Below, piece after piece: positions 41,151 to 49,679 of a DNA stretch of 64,000 nucleotides. Where the stretch lies: positions 310,001 to 374,000 of the forward strand of contig NZ_QHKY01000004.1 in assembly GCF_003194605.1 (NCBI RefSeq), in the 5' to 3' direction. Both the position numbers and the translations under genes were made by a program. Each line of letters starts with the position of its first letter. Within the stretch, counting starts at the first letter, position 1. Source of the DNA: Nocardioides gilvus (GTDB taxonomy: Bacteria > Actinomycetota > Actinomycetes > Propionibacteriales > Nocardioidaceae). The notes under the pieces were generated by a model that saw only the letters and a list, made by a program, of their open reading frames with translations, had not been told where the DNA came from and searched no databases.

Positions 41151-41945
41151 TCAGACGTTCCAGCCGAAACGGGCGGAAAGAGTGGCCGCCGCGCCCAGCA
41201 GATGGGCTGTGTGCTGCTCCACGGAGCTTGCGAATCGCAGCGCCGGGCCGCAGACACTCACCGCAGCCACCGCCTCTCCTCGATGGTCGAGCACCGGGGC
41301 CGCGACGGACGCGGAGCCCGGCATGTGCTGACCGCCGGAGCGCGTCCATCCCTGGGAGCGCGTGACCTCAATGAGGCCGCGGAGCTCCGAGAGCTCCTCG
41401 CTGGCACGCTCCCCCACGACCGTCGACTCCCAGCGCGCCAGATAGGCCCGCTGCTCGCGTTCGGGGAGGAAGGCCAGCAGGGCCCGCCCGGACCCTCCGG
41501 CGTGGAGTGGGTAGGGCTCGGCCTCCGTCACGGTCATGCGCACCTCCCGGTCCGGCAGGACCTGGGCGGCGTAGATGCGCTGCCAACGCCCCACCCGCAC
41601 CGAGAGCGTGGCAGTCTCGCCGGTGACCGAGGAGAGCTTCTCCAGCACCGGACGTGCCAGCACCGTGACGTCGGCACGCGACAGGTAGACGGTGCTGAGA
41701 CGAAGCACCGCCCAACCCAGGGCATAGCGCTGCGTGCGTGGATCCTGCTGCACCAGGCCCCGGGCGGCCAGAGCGGTGAGGATGCGGTGCACCGACCCCT
41801 TGGGCATGCCCAGGGCCTGGGACAACTCACTGACACCCCGGTCACCGTGTCCGTGCCCCAACTCCTGGAGGACATCGAGGGCACGCTCCAGCGTCGCGAC
41901 CGGTGCCGGGCCGCCGACTGCGGGCCGGTGCATCATGGCGGGCAC
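41151..41945 (-). CDS. IclR-family transcriptional regulator 2
   Basis: 264 residues from GTG 41945 (GAGG upstream); ATG 41936 or 41933 are alternatives. HTH segment VSELSQALGMPKGSVHRIL, linker and effector domain with PYPLHAGGSGRALLAFL and SVCGP. Closely related to the first IclR protein. It lies in the gene set controlled by the IclR-type boxes, and one box is found on its downstream side in front of the VOC/ABC operon. The box consensus could be bound by either regulator. Confidence 0.9.
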   Translation of the reverse strand: MPAMMHRPAVGGPAPVATLERALDVLQELGHGHGDRGVSELSQALGMPKGSVHRILTALAARGLVQQDPRTQRYALGWAVLRLSTVYLSRADVTVLARPVLEKLSSVTGETATLSVRVGRWQRIYAAQVLPDREVRMTVTEAEPYPLHAGGSGRALLAFLPEREQRAYLARWESTVVGERASEELSELRGLIEVTRSQGWTRSGGQHMPGSASVAAPVLDHRGEAVAAVSVCGPALRFASSVEQHTAHLLGAAATLSARFGWNV

Positions 41946-41976
41946 TGTCGTGACCTCGCTCGGTGTCGTCGGTTTC

Positions 41977-42426
41977 TCAGGCCTCGGGGCGCTCGACCAA
42001 CCAGTCCCCGGTCCCGTACGGGTCCGCCAGGGGCTGGGAGCCGTGCTCGTGCACGATGCGCCACACGCGGTCGTCGAGCCGTCGCACGACCCAGGTCATG
42101 CGCATCGGCAGCGGTCGCGACTCGCCCGCGCCTTCGAACTCGTACTCGATGCAGCCACAGACGACGGCCAGGTCTCCCGACTCGAAGACGTCGGGGCCGT
42201 CGGTCCAGCGCCACTCGATGAGCCGGATGGGCGCCTCGAAGTAGTCGCGCCATCCCTGGGCGATCTTGGCGCCGTCACGGTTGGTCCAGCGCGGACCCTC
42301 CACGAAGACGTACGTCTCCGGCGACGGGTCGAAGCAGTCGAGCACGCCCTCCAGGCTGCGGTCGCGCAGCGAGTCCAGCATGAGTGCTGCGGTCTGGAGC
42401 GGGGTGCGGTCGGGGTTGGCGATCAT
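41977..42426 (-). CDS. SnoaL/NTF2-like protein
   Basis: 149 residues with a SnoaL-type cone fold: an N-terminal helix (MLDSLRDRSLEGVLDCF), then strands including TYVFVEGPRWTNRDG and a Trp/Tyr-rich C-terminal half (WVVRRLDDRVWRIVHEHGS). Such proteins bind hydrophobic ligands and act as cyclases, dehydratases or isomerases. ATG 42426 has GGAG six bases upstream. It lies 31 bases before the IclR gene, in the same direction. Confidence 0.8.
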   Translation of the reverse strand: MIANPDRTPLQTAALMLDSLRDRSLEGVLDCFDPSPETYVFVEGPRWTNRDGAKIAQGWRDYFEAPIRLIEWRWTDGPDVFESGDLAVVCGCIEYEFEGAGESRPLPMRMTWVVRRLDDRVWRIVHEHGSQPLADPYGTGDWLVERPEA

Positions 42427-42470
42427 GGTTCTCCTCGGTGAGTGGTCGGGCGACGGGTGAGGCGGTCTGG

Positions 42471-43175
42471 TCAAGGGGTCTGGCCGCTGGTCGGTGGATG
42501 GTCGGGGTGGGACAGTTCGACCAGCTCGTACGTCGTTCCGTAGTGACCCCAGACGGAGCGGACGAGGGTGAGGTCCTGCGGCAGGACCCACACGTCTTCG
42601 GCGCCCAGGCCATCGGGGGTGAAGCGGAAGTGCAGCGTGTCGAAGGCGCCGGCCGGGGTGGTGATCTGCTCCGGTCCGAGACACTCGGCGACCATGGCCG
42701 TGCTGGCCAGCATCGGTGCGGAAGCGCCGTTCGGCAGAGGTGAGGAGATCAGGATCCCCTCGACGCGACGCGGCCCGGACTCCCCCGGCTCGAGGAGAGC
42801 CGCCTGCCAGCCGTCACCGGCCACCTGATGGGCGCCGAACATGGGCGCGCGGCCCGACGAAGGCAGGCGCTGCGTCAGCTGCCCCAGGAGCGGGCTGTCG
42901 ATCTCTGCAGTGGCACCTCGGTCGTCGAAGCGGAACCACGCCGTGCCCACCCAGAGGTCGGCCACGCTCACTCGGACGTAGCTCTCCGCGGGACGCCAGT
43001 CCGGGCCCACGGTGAGGGTGACGTCGCGCAGGATCTCCGAGTCGTCGATCTCCGCCACGCTCCGCATGGTCCGACTGCCGTCAGGGGCGATGGTGACGTG
43101 GAACCATTCGCGTCCGCGCTCGTGGCCCTCAGGTCCCAGGTAGGCGAGTCGTCCTCGCACGCTCGAGTGGTTCAC
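42471..43175 (-). CDS. DUF3108-like beta-rich protein, unknown function
   Basis: 234 residues, no signal peptide. The segment ITTPAGAFDTLHF resembles the TxxGxFDT-x-H/R motif of DUF3108-type proteins, followed by VWVLPQDLTLVRSVW. A second relative is encoded at 44940-45665, with EVPAGAFDVDHF at the same place. Both seem to have an LolA-like or calycin-like sheet fold. Role unknown; conserved with catabolic genes. Confidence 0.68.
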   Translation of the reverse strand: MNHSSVRGRLAYLGPEGHERGREWFHVTIAPDGSRTMRSVAEIDDSEILRDVTLTVGPDWRPAESYVRVSVADLWVGTAWFRFDDRGATAEIDSPLLGQLTQRLPSSGRAPMFGAHQVAGDGWQAALLEPGESGPRRVEGILISSPLPNGASAPMLASTAMVAECLGPEQITTPAGAFDTLHFRFTPDGLGAEDVWVLPQDLTLVRSVWGHYGTTYELVELSHPDHPPTSGQTP

Positions 43176-43208
43176 GGTCCGCTCCGTCCTTTGGTTCGGC
43201 TGAAACTC

Positions 43209-43227
43209 CGGCCCCGCAGCGGGGCCG
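43209..43227. terminator. Stem-loop between binding-protein gene and the DUF3108-like gene
   Basis: CGGCCCCGC-A-GCGGGGCCG, a perfect 9-base inverted repeat. It lies after the binding-protein stop on the minus strand, so it may terminate or attenuate transcription into 43175. Confidence 0.55.
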
Positions 43228-43260
43228 CGGGACCGGAGTGTCTGGGGGTGACGCGGCAGA

Positions 43261-44838
43261 TCAGTCGGAGAGCCAGGCCTGGTCGAGGTCCCGCAGGCTG
43301 AACAGGGACGACGGCGTGTGTCCCTGGAGCCGCGACGAGTAGCCCTCGACGTAGGGGGCGCGTACCGTCGGGATCAGCGGCACGGTCTCCAACTCGCGCT
43401 CCTGGACAGCGGCCCAGGCAGCGTCCGGGTCCTTGCTCTCACCGATGGCCTTGACGAGGAGCTCGTCCAGCTTCTCGTCGCTGAAGCCGGTGAAGTTGCC
43501 GCCGGACTCCGAGTGGAGCGCGGAGTAGACGTACGTCGGGGTGAACCCGGAGGTCAGCCCCACCTCGATGTTGAGCATCATCAGGTCGAAGTCTCCGGCG
43601 AAGAGCTTGGGCAGGTAGGCAGCCGACTCCTCGGGCGACAGGCTCGCCTCGAGCCCGAGGGCACGCAGGTTCTGCTGGATGATCGTGCCCATCGCGATGG
43701 GCATCGGCTCGTTGCGCACGATGAGGTTGATCTTGGTTCCGGCCTTCACGCCGGACTTGGCGAGCGCTGCCTTGGCCTCGTCCAGGTCGGGGTCGTCGCC
43801 GTAGGTGGTCCCCAGGTCTTCGTTCCAGTGAGGCGTGCCCTGCGACATGACCGTGGAGGCAGACTCAGCCCGGTCCTTGAAGACGTTGTCGATGATCTGG
43901 CTGCGGTCGATGGCCCAGGCAACCGCCTTGCGGAAGTCGGCGTTGGCGGTCGGGCGACCTTCCTGCATCGACGGGAAGAGCAGCGGAAGAAGTGCCGACT
44001 TGTCGGTGACCTCCACGTTCGCGCCACGCTTCTCCAGGGCATCGACCTGGTTGAAGGGCACCATCGGCATGATGTCGGCGTTGCCGCTGGAGAGGTTGGC
44101 CATGCGGGACGCGTCTTCGGGCACGGTGCGCATCACGACGCCGTCGAGCAGCGGTCGGTCCTCGACCCAGTAGTCGTCGTTGCGCTCCAGCTCGACCTCG
44201 ACGCCCTGGTCCCAGGAGACGAACTTGAACGGGCCGGTGCCGTTCATCTCTCGGGCGTAGGTGTCGACGGGCTTGTACTCGGTGTCCGCAGAGATGATCG
44301 GGACCTGGGAGATGATGCCCTGCAGCACCGCGTGGGGTCGCGAGAGCGTGACTTCGACGGTGGTGTCGTCGGTCACCGAAACCTTCGTGATGGGCGAGAG
44401 CCCGGCGTACCAGATCGAGCCGTTCTCGGGGTTGATCACCTGCTCGATGGTGAAGGCGACGTCCTCGGCGGTGAGGGGGGAGCCGTCGTGGAAGTTGACG
44501 CCTTCGCGAATCGGGAAGGTGACGGTGAGCCCGTCCTCGCTGACCTCGGGGTCCTCGGTGGCCAACTCCGGGTCCAGTCCGCCCTCCTCCGTCCAGCGGT
44601 AGAGGGTGTTGTAGACCAACCCCACCAGGTTGTACGTGCCGAGCACGTTGTACTTGAGCGGGTCCAGGCTGGTCGGGTTGGCGACCCAGTCAATGGTCGC
44701 GACGCCCCCGGCGCGCGGCTCGCCTGCGTCACCCTCCTTGTCGGCGGAGCCCTGGCCGCAGGCGGCCAGCGCCATGGAGGCGACGGCCATTACAGCGGCA
44801 AGTCGGACGGGACGAGATCGAAGACGCTCGGGGCGCAT
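43261..44838 (-). CDS. Extracellular solute-binding lipoprotein, family 5 (peptide/opine type), copy 1
   Basis: 525 residues. A Sec lipoprotein signal with lipobox LAAC near residue 27 precedes the mature chain; the family segment FPIREGVNFHDGSPLTAEDVAF is in place near residue 110. It would deliver a ligand to the Opp-type ABC core encoded at 35947-39996. The promoter region (44868-44920) has a TTGACG/TAAGGT promoter with two IclR-type boxes. The second binding protein at 53023 shares the same layout. Confidence 0.93.
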   Translation of the reverse strand: MRPERLRSRPVRLAAVMAVASMALAACGQGSADKEGDAGEPRAGGVATIDWVANPTSLDPLKYNVLGTYNLVGLVYNTLYRWTEEGGLDPELATEDPEVSEDGLTVTFPIREGVNFHDGSPLTAEDVAFTIEQVINPENGSIWYAGLSPITKVSVTDDTTVEVTLSRPHAVLQGIISQVPIISADTEYKPVDTYAREMNGTGPFKFVSWDQGVEVELERNDDYWVEDRPLLDGVVMRTVPEDASRMANLSSGNADIMPMVPFNQVDALEKRGANVEVTDKSALLPLLFPSMQEGRPTANADFRKAVAWAIDRSQIIDNVFKDRAESASTVMSQGTPHWNEDLGTTYGDDPDLDEAKAALAKSGVKAGTKINLIVRNEPMPIAMGTIIQQNLRALGLEASLSPEESAAYLPKLFAGDFDLMMLNIEVGLTSGFTPTYVYSALHSESGGNFTGFSDEKLDELLVKAIGESKDPDAAWAAVQERELETVPLIPTVRAPYVEGYSSRLQGHTPSSLFSLRDLDQAWLSD

Positions 44839-44867
44839 AGTTCTCCTTGGGGGGAGGTCCCACTACG

Positions 44868-44881
44868 TGGAACGGGATTCC
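44868..44881. promoter_or_regulatory. IclR-type box 1 at the binding-protein promoter
   Basis: TGGAACGGGATTCC; read on the minus strand GGAATCCCGTTCCA, downstream of the -10 of the binding-protein promoter. Confidence 0.6.
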
Positions 44882-44887
44882 TGTAGG

Positions 44888-44901
44888 TGAAACCTTATTC
44901 C
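44888..44901. promoter_or_regulatory. IclR-type box 2 overlapping the -10 element
   Basis: TGAAACCTTATTCC; minus strand GGAATAAGGTTTCA. It overlaps the -10 element TAAGGT (44897-44892). Confidence 0.6.
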
Positions 44902-44920
44902 GCTCTGTGATCCGCGTCAA
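44892..44920 (-). promoter_or_regulatory. Predicted promoter of the binding-protein gene
   Basis: On the minus strand TTGACG (44920-44915), a 17-base spacer and TAAGGT (44897-44892). The -10 sits inside an IclR-type box. Confidence 0.55.
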
Positions 44921-44939
44921 TAGATTTTGGTGACCTGCC

Positions 44940-45665
44940 TCACGTGGTTGCGCCGCCGGCAGTCACGGCCGGCCACATCGGTTCCTCGCTCAACTCAGTC
45001 AGGACGTAGGTGGTGGCCAGGCGGTCGGAGCGCAGCTTCACCAGCGTCGCCCAGTGGTCAGCACTCACCCAGAGATGCTCCTCCACACCGGGGCGTGCGC
45101 TCACCACGAAATGGTCAACGTCGAAGGCCCCCGCCGGCACCTCGATCGTCTCCTTCCCCTCCCAGCGCAGGCGCAGGCCGCCGTGGCGCTCGGTCAACGG
45201 ACCCGTGGACCCGTCCGGCAGGAGCGAGGTGGTGTAGCCGCGCAGCACCTCCCGCCACCCCTGCTCCCCCGGCGGGTGGTGCGGGGTGATCCACGAGTCC
45301 GCCGCCACCGCGTGCGGGACGAAGTAGTCCAGGGGCCCGTCGACCGGCACCCGCTGCGTCACCTCACCCATGCCCGCGACCCGCGTGCTGGCGATCACGG
45401 CGTCGGGCTCCACGAGGAATCTGCCCTCCCCCAGGAACTCACCAGCCCGACGCTGGCTGACGTACGAACGCAGTGGCCGCAGCGAGCCGTCCACCGTGTG
45501 CACCACCCAGCGTTCGACCCGGGTGTCGTACATCCGGCAGTGGGCCTGCAGCGTCATGGTGCCGTCGGGCGCTCGGCTGACGGTGAACGTTTCCCGGCCC
45601 CGGAGCCCGACGTCTCCGCGGTACTCCACGACGCCGCGTCTGAGCTGTTCTGTCTGAGCCTGCAT
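44940..45665 (-). CDS. DUF3108-like beta-rich protein, unknown function
   Basis: 241 residues from ATG 45665, which has GGAAGGAA six bases before it. The segment EVPAGAFDVDHF and C-terminal strand TYVLTEL match those of the protein at 42471-43175 (TTPAGAFDTLHF, TYELVEL), so the two are paralogues. Beta-rich, no signal. It follows the flavoprotein gene at 45714 by 48 bases on the same strand. Confidence 0.68.
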   Translation of the reverse strand: MQAQTEQLRRGVVEYRGDVGLRGRETFTVSRAPDGTMTLQAHCRMYDTRVERWVVHTVDGSLRPLRSYVSQRRAGEFLGEGRFLVEPDAVIASTRVAGMGEVTQRVPVDGPLDYFVPHAVAADSWITPHHPPGEQGWREVLRGYTTSLLPDGSTGPLTERHGGLRLRWEGKETIEVPAGAFDVDHFVVSARPGVEEHLWVSADHWATLVKLRSDRLATTYVLTELSEEPMWPAVTAGGATT

Positions 45666-45713
45666 GTGTGTTCCTTCCAGACGCAGCGGCAACACGATGT
45701 GGTGTTCCTTGCC

Positions 45714-47153
45714 TCAGGCCGTGGCCAGCCGGGTGCCGAGGAGCCGACCGAAGGTCAGGGCCGGCGTGGTCAGCATCCCGGAGCAGAACGAGTTGCCACA
45801 CGTGGCACCCGCTCCGATCACCTCGCCGATGGCGTACAGACCGGGGATGACCTCACCGGCTTCGTCGCGCACCTGGAACTCGGCGTCGATGTCGAGACCC
45901 TGGAAGGTCACCAGCGTGATCGCGTGGTTGCGCACCGCGTAGAAGGGTCCCTGCGCGATGGGGGCCGGGAGGTACGTACGCCCGAACTCGGGGTCCTCGC
46001 CGGCTGCCACGTAGGAGTTGTACGTCTCCACGGTGGACACCAGGCCGGCGGGGTCGATCCCGGCCTTGCGGGCGAGCTCGTCCAGCGAGGAGGCGGAGTG
46101 GACTCCGACCCGGGTGTCGGCGACTGCCCGGACCGCATCTGGCTCGAGCCCCACGATCATCTCGTTCATGGTGCCGGTCGAGAGCGCCAGGGCGGCGTCG
46201 TCGAAGATCGTCCAGAACGTCTGGTCCGGGATCCCGACCAGCGCCCGCTCCTTCTCGTCGATCGACTCCTCGTCCTCGCGGACCCACCGCTTGCCGTCCA
46301 TGTCGACGTAGATCTCACGGGGAGGACGTTCACTGGTGAGACGCTGCCGGTCGTTCCAGTTGGCGCGCCCGGGGCTCTGCGGGTCGGGCAGGCCACCGAA
46401 GGTGGGCAGGTAGGTGCCCGCTCCCTGGAGACGCGCACCCACCGCCATGCCGAGGTGCAGGCCGTCACCCGTCGAGGTCCGTGCCGCCGCGGAGACCAGC
46501 GGGGCGCCCTCGAGCTCCTGGAAGAGCTCGGCGTCGGCGCCGTAACCGCCCGTCGCCAGCACCACGGCGCGCGCCGTCACCTCGACCTCGTCCCCACCGC
46601 GCAGCACTGACACACCGGTGGCGACGCCCTCGGAGTCCTGCAGGATCTCGGTGACCGGGGAGGCGGTCCACACGGTCAGGTCGTGCTCCGCCACGGTGCG
46701 GTCGAGCTCGGCCTGGAAGACCTCGAGGATCGAGACCCCCTCGTCCTTGCCGTAATAGGTGCGGGCGATCTCGTAGGGCTCGTGGCCGTAGACGATGCGC
46801 GGCGTCTCCGGGGCGAACGGGAAGTCACGGTCCTGGAGCCACTCGATGGTCGCCGCAGCGTTCTGGGCCACCACGGTCACGAGGTCCTCGCGCGCGGTGC
46901 CCTGGGTGATCCGCTGGATGTCGGCCAGGTGCAGCTCGGCGGAGTCCTCGATGCCGCGCTCGGCCTGGCGACGGGTTCCGGCCGCGGCCATGTGCCCACC
47001 GGTCACGTGCAGCGTGCCGCCGATCTTGGGGTCCTTGTCGAGCAGGAGCACCTTGGCTCCGCCCTGGGCGGCATGGATCGCACACGGAAGTCCGGCGGTG
47101 CCGGCTCCCACCACGACGACGTCGAAGTCATGTTCTCTGCTGATGTCACTCAC
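45714..47153 (-). CDS. FAD-dependent oxidoreductase, fumarate reductase/ketosteroid dehydrogenase-like
   Basis: 479 residues. The N-terminal dinucleotide motif is GAGTAGLPCA with the Glu/Asp-type end LLLDKD; the segment VVLATGGYGAD and C-terminal LYAIGEVIG complete the FAD domain. Family members reduce or introduce a double bond next to a carbonyl (fumarate reductase, 3-ketosteroid dehydrogenase, urocanate reductase). It is a paralogue of the protein at 48228-49679 (both have GIEDS, RRQA, TYWG/TYYG segments). GTG 47153 is the only reasonable start, though its ribosome site is close. The order VOC-FAD-VOC-FAD from 50551 leads to it. Confidence 0.88.
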   Translation of the reverse strand: MSDISREHDFDVVVVGAGTAGLPCAIHAAQGGAKVLLLDKDPKIGGTLHVTGGHMAAAGTRRQAERGIEDSAELHLADIQRITQGTAREDLVTVVAQNAAATIEWLQDRDFPFAPETPRIVYGHEPYEIARTYYGKDEGVSILEVFQAELDRTVAEHDLTVWTASPVTEILQDSEGVATGVSVLRGGDEVEVTARAVVLATGGYGADAELFQELEGAPLVSAAARTSTGDGLHLGMAVGARLQGAGTYLPTFGGLPDPQSPGRANWNDRQRLTSERPPREIYVDMDGKRWVREDEESIDEKERALVGIPDQTFWTIFDDAALALSTGTMNEMIVGLEPDAVRAVADTRVGVHSASSLDELARKAGIDPAGLVSTVETYNSYVAAGEDPEFGRTYLPAPIAQGPFYAVRNHAITLVTFQGLDIDAEFQVRDEAGEVIPGLYAIGEVIGAGATCGNSFCSGMLTTPALTFGRLLGTRLATA

Positions 47154-47163
47154 TCCTCACAAG

Positions 47164-47180
47164 ACCGGTCCGGGACCGGT
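47164..47180. repeat. Perfect 17-base palindrome between VOC and flavoprotein genes
   Basis: ACCGGTCC-G-GGACCGGT lies in the 115-base gap between the VOC stop and the flavoprotein start. It may be an intra-operon terminator or a protein site. Confidence 0.5.
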
Positions 47181-47268
47181 GGTCTGACGGGGTCGGCGGT
47201 GCCGACGGGGAGAACCACGGGCACGTAGGCACTGCCGGGTTCGGGCCGAGAATTCCTGGAGCGCCCGA

Positions 47269-48231
47269 TCAGTGCGGGACCTCGACGAACGTTACGGGGA
47301 GACCGTTGGGCGTATTGACGAACGCTGCCGGTGCGCCGGCGAAGAGGCCGCCGGGGCCAGCCGCCACAGAGTTCAGCACCTCGCCGCCCAGGTCAGAGAC
47401 CCGGGAGAGGGTCGTGTCGAGGTCGGTCACCTCGAAGAGCCAGCCCGTGTGGCCGGGGTGGCGGGCCGTACGTTGTTGCGCGCGGTGGTCCTGGCCCAGG
47501 GTCTGGTCGTCCAGACGGGTGATCTCCAGGCGTGCCGTGGTCGCCCCGGCAAGGAACGAGAGCCGCATGACCGAGCCTTCCGGCAACTGAGCCATCTCGT
47601 CGAGCCCGGGGTGGGTGAAGCTCACGTCGTACCAGGACTGCAGACCCAGTCCTTCGGGACCCCAGAAGCGCACCTCGGCCTCGAAATCGGGCACGTGGCA
47701 CACCACCGACGTCAGCTCGGTGTAGTGGCGATCGGGGTCGACGTCCCAGGCGGCCGTGCCTCTGGCTGCGGCCGGCTCGACGAAGACGATGTCGACGCCG
47801 TCGGGAGCGAGCAGGAACATCTGGGTCACCGAGACCAGCGTGTCGTTCAGCGGCACCGCCCACGTCGCCGGCGGCGTGCGGAACTCCTGCCCGGCTGCGC
47901 TGAGCTCCCGGTGGCTCACCTCGATGTCGCGGGTGTACATGTTGATGGCGACCAGGCCGGTGTCGGCCTGCATCGGGTGCGCCGGAGCAGCCTGCTGGGG
48001 CACCCCCAGCAGGATCAGCCGCCCGTGATCGGCCCCTGCGGCACGTAGCTCCACGAAGGGGGTCTCCCCCACTCCCTCTCCCCACAGCCCTGCGGCCTCG
48101 GCGGCCGAGAACGTGCCGGAGCTGTGCACCTCCCAACCCAGCTGTCCGACGTAGAGCCCGAGATGGGCGTCGACGTCCTGGACGCCGAGGAAAGCGGCGT
48201 TAACGCCGCCTACGAGAGTGGGGTTCTTCAC
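47269..48231 (-). CDS. Two-module VOC protein
   Basis: 320 residues from GTG 48231, preceded by GGAGGA and overlapping the flavoprotein stop (GTGA). Module 1 opens VNAAFLGVQDVDAHLGLY, module 2 opens LTSVVCHVPDFEAEVRFW. A strand HTGWLFEV and the late VTFVEV suggest only partial metal-ligand sets. Function unknown; sandwiched between two flavoprotein genes. Confidence 0.8.
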   Translation of the reverse strand: MKNPTLVGGVNAAFLGVQDVDAHLGLYVGQLGWEVHSSGTFSAAEAAGLWGEGVGETPFVELRAAGADHGRLILLGVPQQAAPAHPMQADTGLVAINMYTRDIEVSHRELSAAGQEFRTPPATWAVPLNDTLVSVTQMFLLAPDGVDIVFVEPAAARGTAAWDVDPDRHYTELTSVVCHVPDFEAEVRFWGPEGLGLQSWYDVSFTHPGLDEMAQLPEGSVMRLSFLAGATTARLEITRLDDQTLGQDHRAQQRTARHPGHTGWLFEVTDLDTTLSRVSDLGGEVLNSVAAGPGGLFAGAPAAFVNTPNGLPVTFVEVPH

Positions 48232-49679
48232 TGGTCCTCCAGAGAGCTGGCGAGGGTGCGTCCGAGGTGACGCCCCAGGGTCATGGCCGGGGTGATGCTC
48301 ATGCCGCCGACGTAGTTGTCGCCGGCGAAGACGTTGTTGCCGAGGATCTCGCCCACCGCGTACAGGCCGTCGATCGGCGACCCGGCGACGTCGAGCACCC
48401 GCAGTCCGGTGTCGACCCGCAACCCGTCGCGCGACAGGATCGAGGCGGCCGTAGTGGTGATGGCGTACCACTCCCCCTCCCCCAGTCGGGTCGGGAAGGT
48501 GGTCCGCCCGAAGGGGTCCGGTTGCTCACCCGCGCCGACGGCGTTGTATTGATCGACCGATGCGCGGAGGGAGGCGGCGGGCACCTGGAGGCTCGTGGCC
48601 AACTCCTCCAGCGTGTCGGCCCGTGTGATCCAGGGGCTGTCCGCGCATGCTTCGGCGAACCGCTCCGGGGTCCATTCGTCGGCTGGGTTGCGGATCAGGC
48701 TCACCTGCGCCGCCGCCAGCACACCGTCGTCGAAGACGACGTGCATCAGGTTGCCCGGCTGCCGGATCAGGGCGCGCTCGCGCTGCTCCGGCGAGGTGGT
48801 GTCCTCGGCCACGAACCGGTCACCCTCGCGGTTCACCCAGATCTCGTGGGGCGTCCGGTAGGCCGGGGCCATCTCGACGAAGGCGACCCGGTAGTCGACC
48901 GCGTGCTGGGGCCGTTCGGGGTCGGGGATCATGCCCATGACAGGCAGGAAGATGCCGTCGGCCGAGACGTCGGCGCCGAGCTCGCGCGCCGCGATCAGCC
49001 CGTCGCCCGTCGCGTGGTCAAGGCAGCCGACGAGGACATCGGCACAGTGCTCGGGGAGGAACTCGTTGCGCAGCGCGAGGTTCGCGTCGTAACCACCGGT
49101 CGCCAGGACCACCGCGTCACCCAGCAGCTCAACCCTGGTCCCGGCGTGCTCGACGCTCACGCCGACCACGACGTCGTCGTCGGTGAGCAGGCTGGTCATG
49201 GCGGTCTCGAGGTGCAGCGTGATGCGACCGGCGGCGATGTGCTCGATCAGCAGGGGCTCCAGCGCCTTGATCACGGAGCGGCCGTGCTCGACGCCCCAGT
49301 AGGTGCGCGGGACGTCGTAGACCTCGTGACCATGGATCAGGCCGGGGCAGTCGGGGTGGAAGTCGAAACCCAGGTCGTCGAGCCAGTCGACCGTCTCGCC
49401 CTGCGCCATCACCGACAACCGTGCCAGCTCGGGATGCACGCGGTCGTGGGAGATCCGGCGCACCTCGGCCAGGTGCTTCTCGGGGGAGTCCTCGATGCCG
49501 TGTGCCGCCTGGCGGCGACTGCCCGCCCCGGAGAACTCGCCGTTGGCGATGTGCAGCATCCCGCCGATCTCCGACAGCTTCTCCACGAGGTGCACCCGGG
49601 CACCGTGGTCCGCAGCGGCGATCGCGGCACACAGGCCGGCTCCCCCCGTGCCGACCACCACCATGGTCGAGACGCTCAC
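48228..49679 (-). CDS. FAD-dependent oxidoreductase, fumarate reductase/ketosteroid dehydrogenase-like
   Basis: 483 residues. FAD motif GTGGAGLCAA, VVLATGGYDAN and LYAVGEILGNN. Clearly paralogous to the protein at 45714-47153, with aligned GIEDSPEKHLAE, GHEVYDVPRTYWG and VGGMSITPAMTLGR. GTG 49679 overlaps the VOC stop. The alternating gene order suggests that each VOC partner works with its adjacent flavoprotein. Expected reaction: dehydrogenation or reduction of a C=C next to a carbonyl. Confidence 0.88.
   Translation of the reverse strand: MSVSTMVVVGTGGAGLCAAIAAADHGARVHLVEKLSEIGGMLHIANGEFSGAGSRRQAAHGIEDSPEKHLAEVRRISHDRVHPELARLSVMAQGETVDWLDDLGFDFHPDCPGLIHGHEVYDVPRTYWGVEHGRSVIKALEPLLIEHIAAGRITLHLETAMTSLLTDDDVVVGVSVEHAGTRVELLGDAVVLATGGYDANLALRNEFLPEHCADVLVGCLDHATGDGLIAARELGADVSADGIFLPVMGMIPDPERPQHAVDYRVAFVEMAPAYRTPHEIWVNREGDRFVAEDTTSPEQRERALIRQPGNLMHVVFDDGVLAAAQVSLIRNPADEWTPERFAEACADSPWITRADTLEELATSLQVPAASLRASVDQYNAVGAGEQPDPFGRTTFPTRLGEGEWYAITTTAASILSRDGLRVDTGLRVLDVAGSPIDGLYAVGEILGNNVFAGDNYVGGMSITPAMTLGRHLGRTLASSLEDQ

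Noticed and set aside
45714-49679. Steroid dehydrogenase (KstD) operon
   Set aside because: The flavoproteins belong to the same superfamily, but no other steroid-ring genes (KshA/B, HsaC/D type) are seen and the neighbours are VOC proteins. The name would overstate the evidence.
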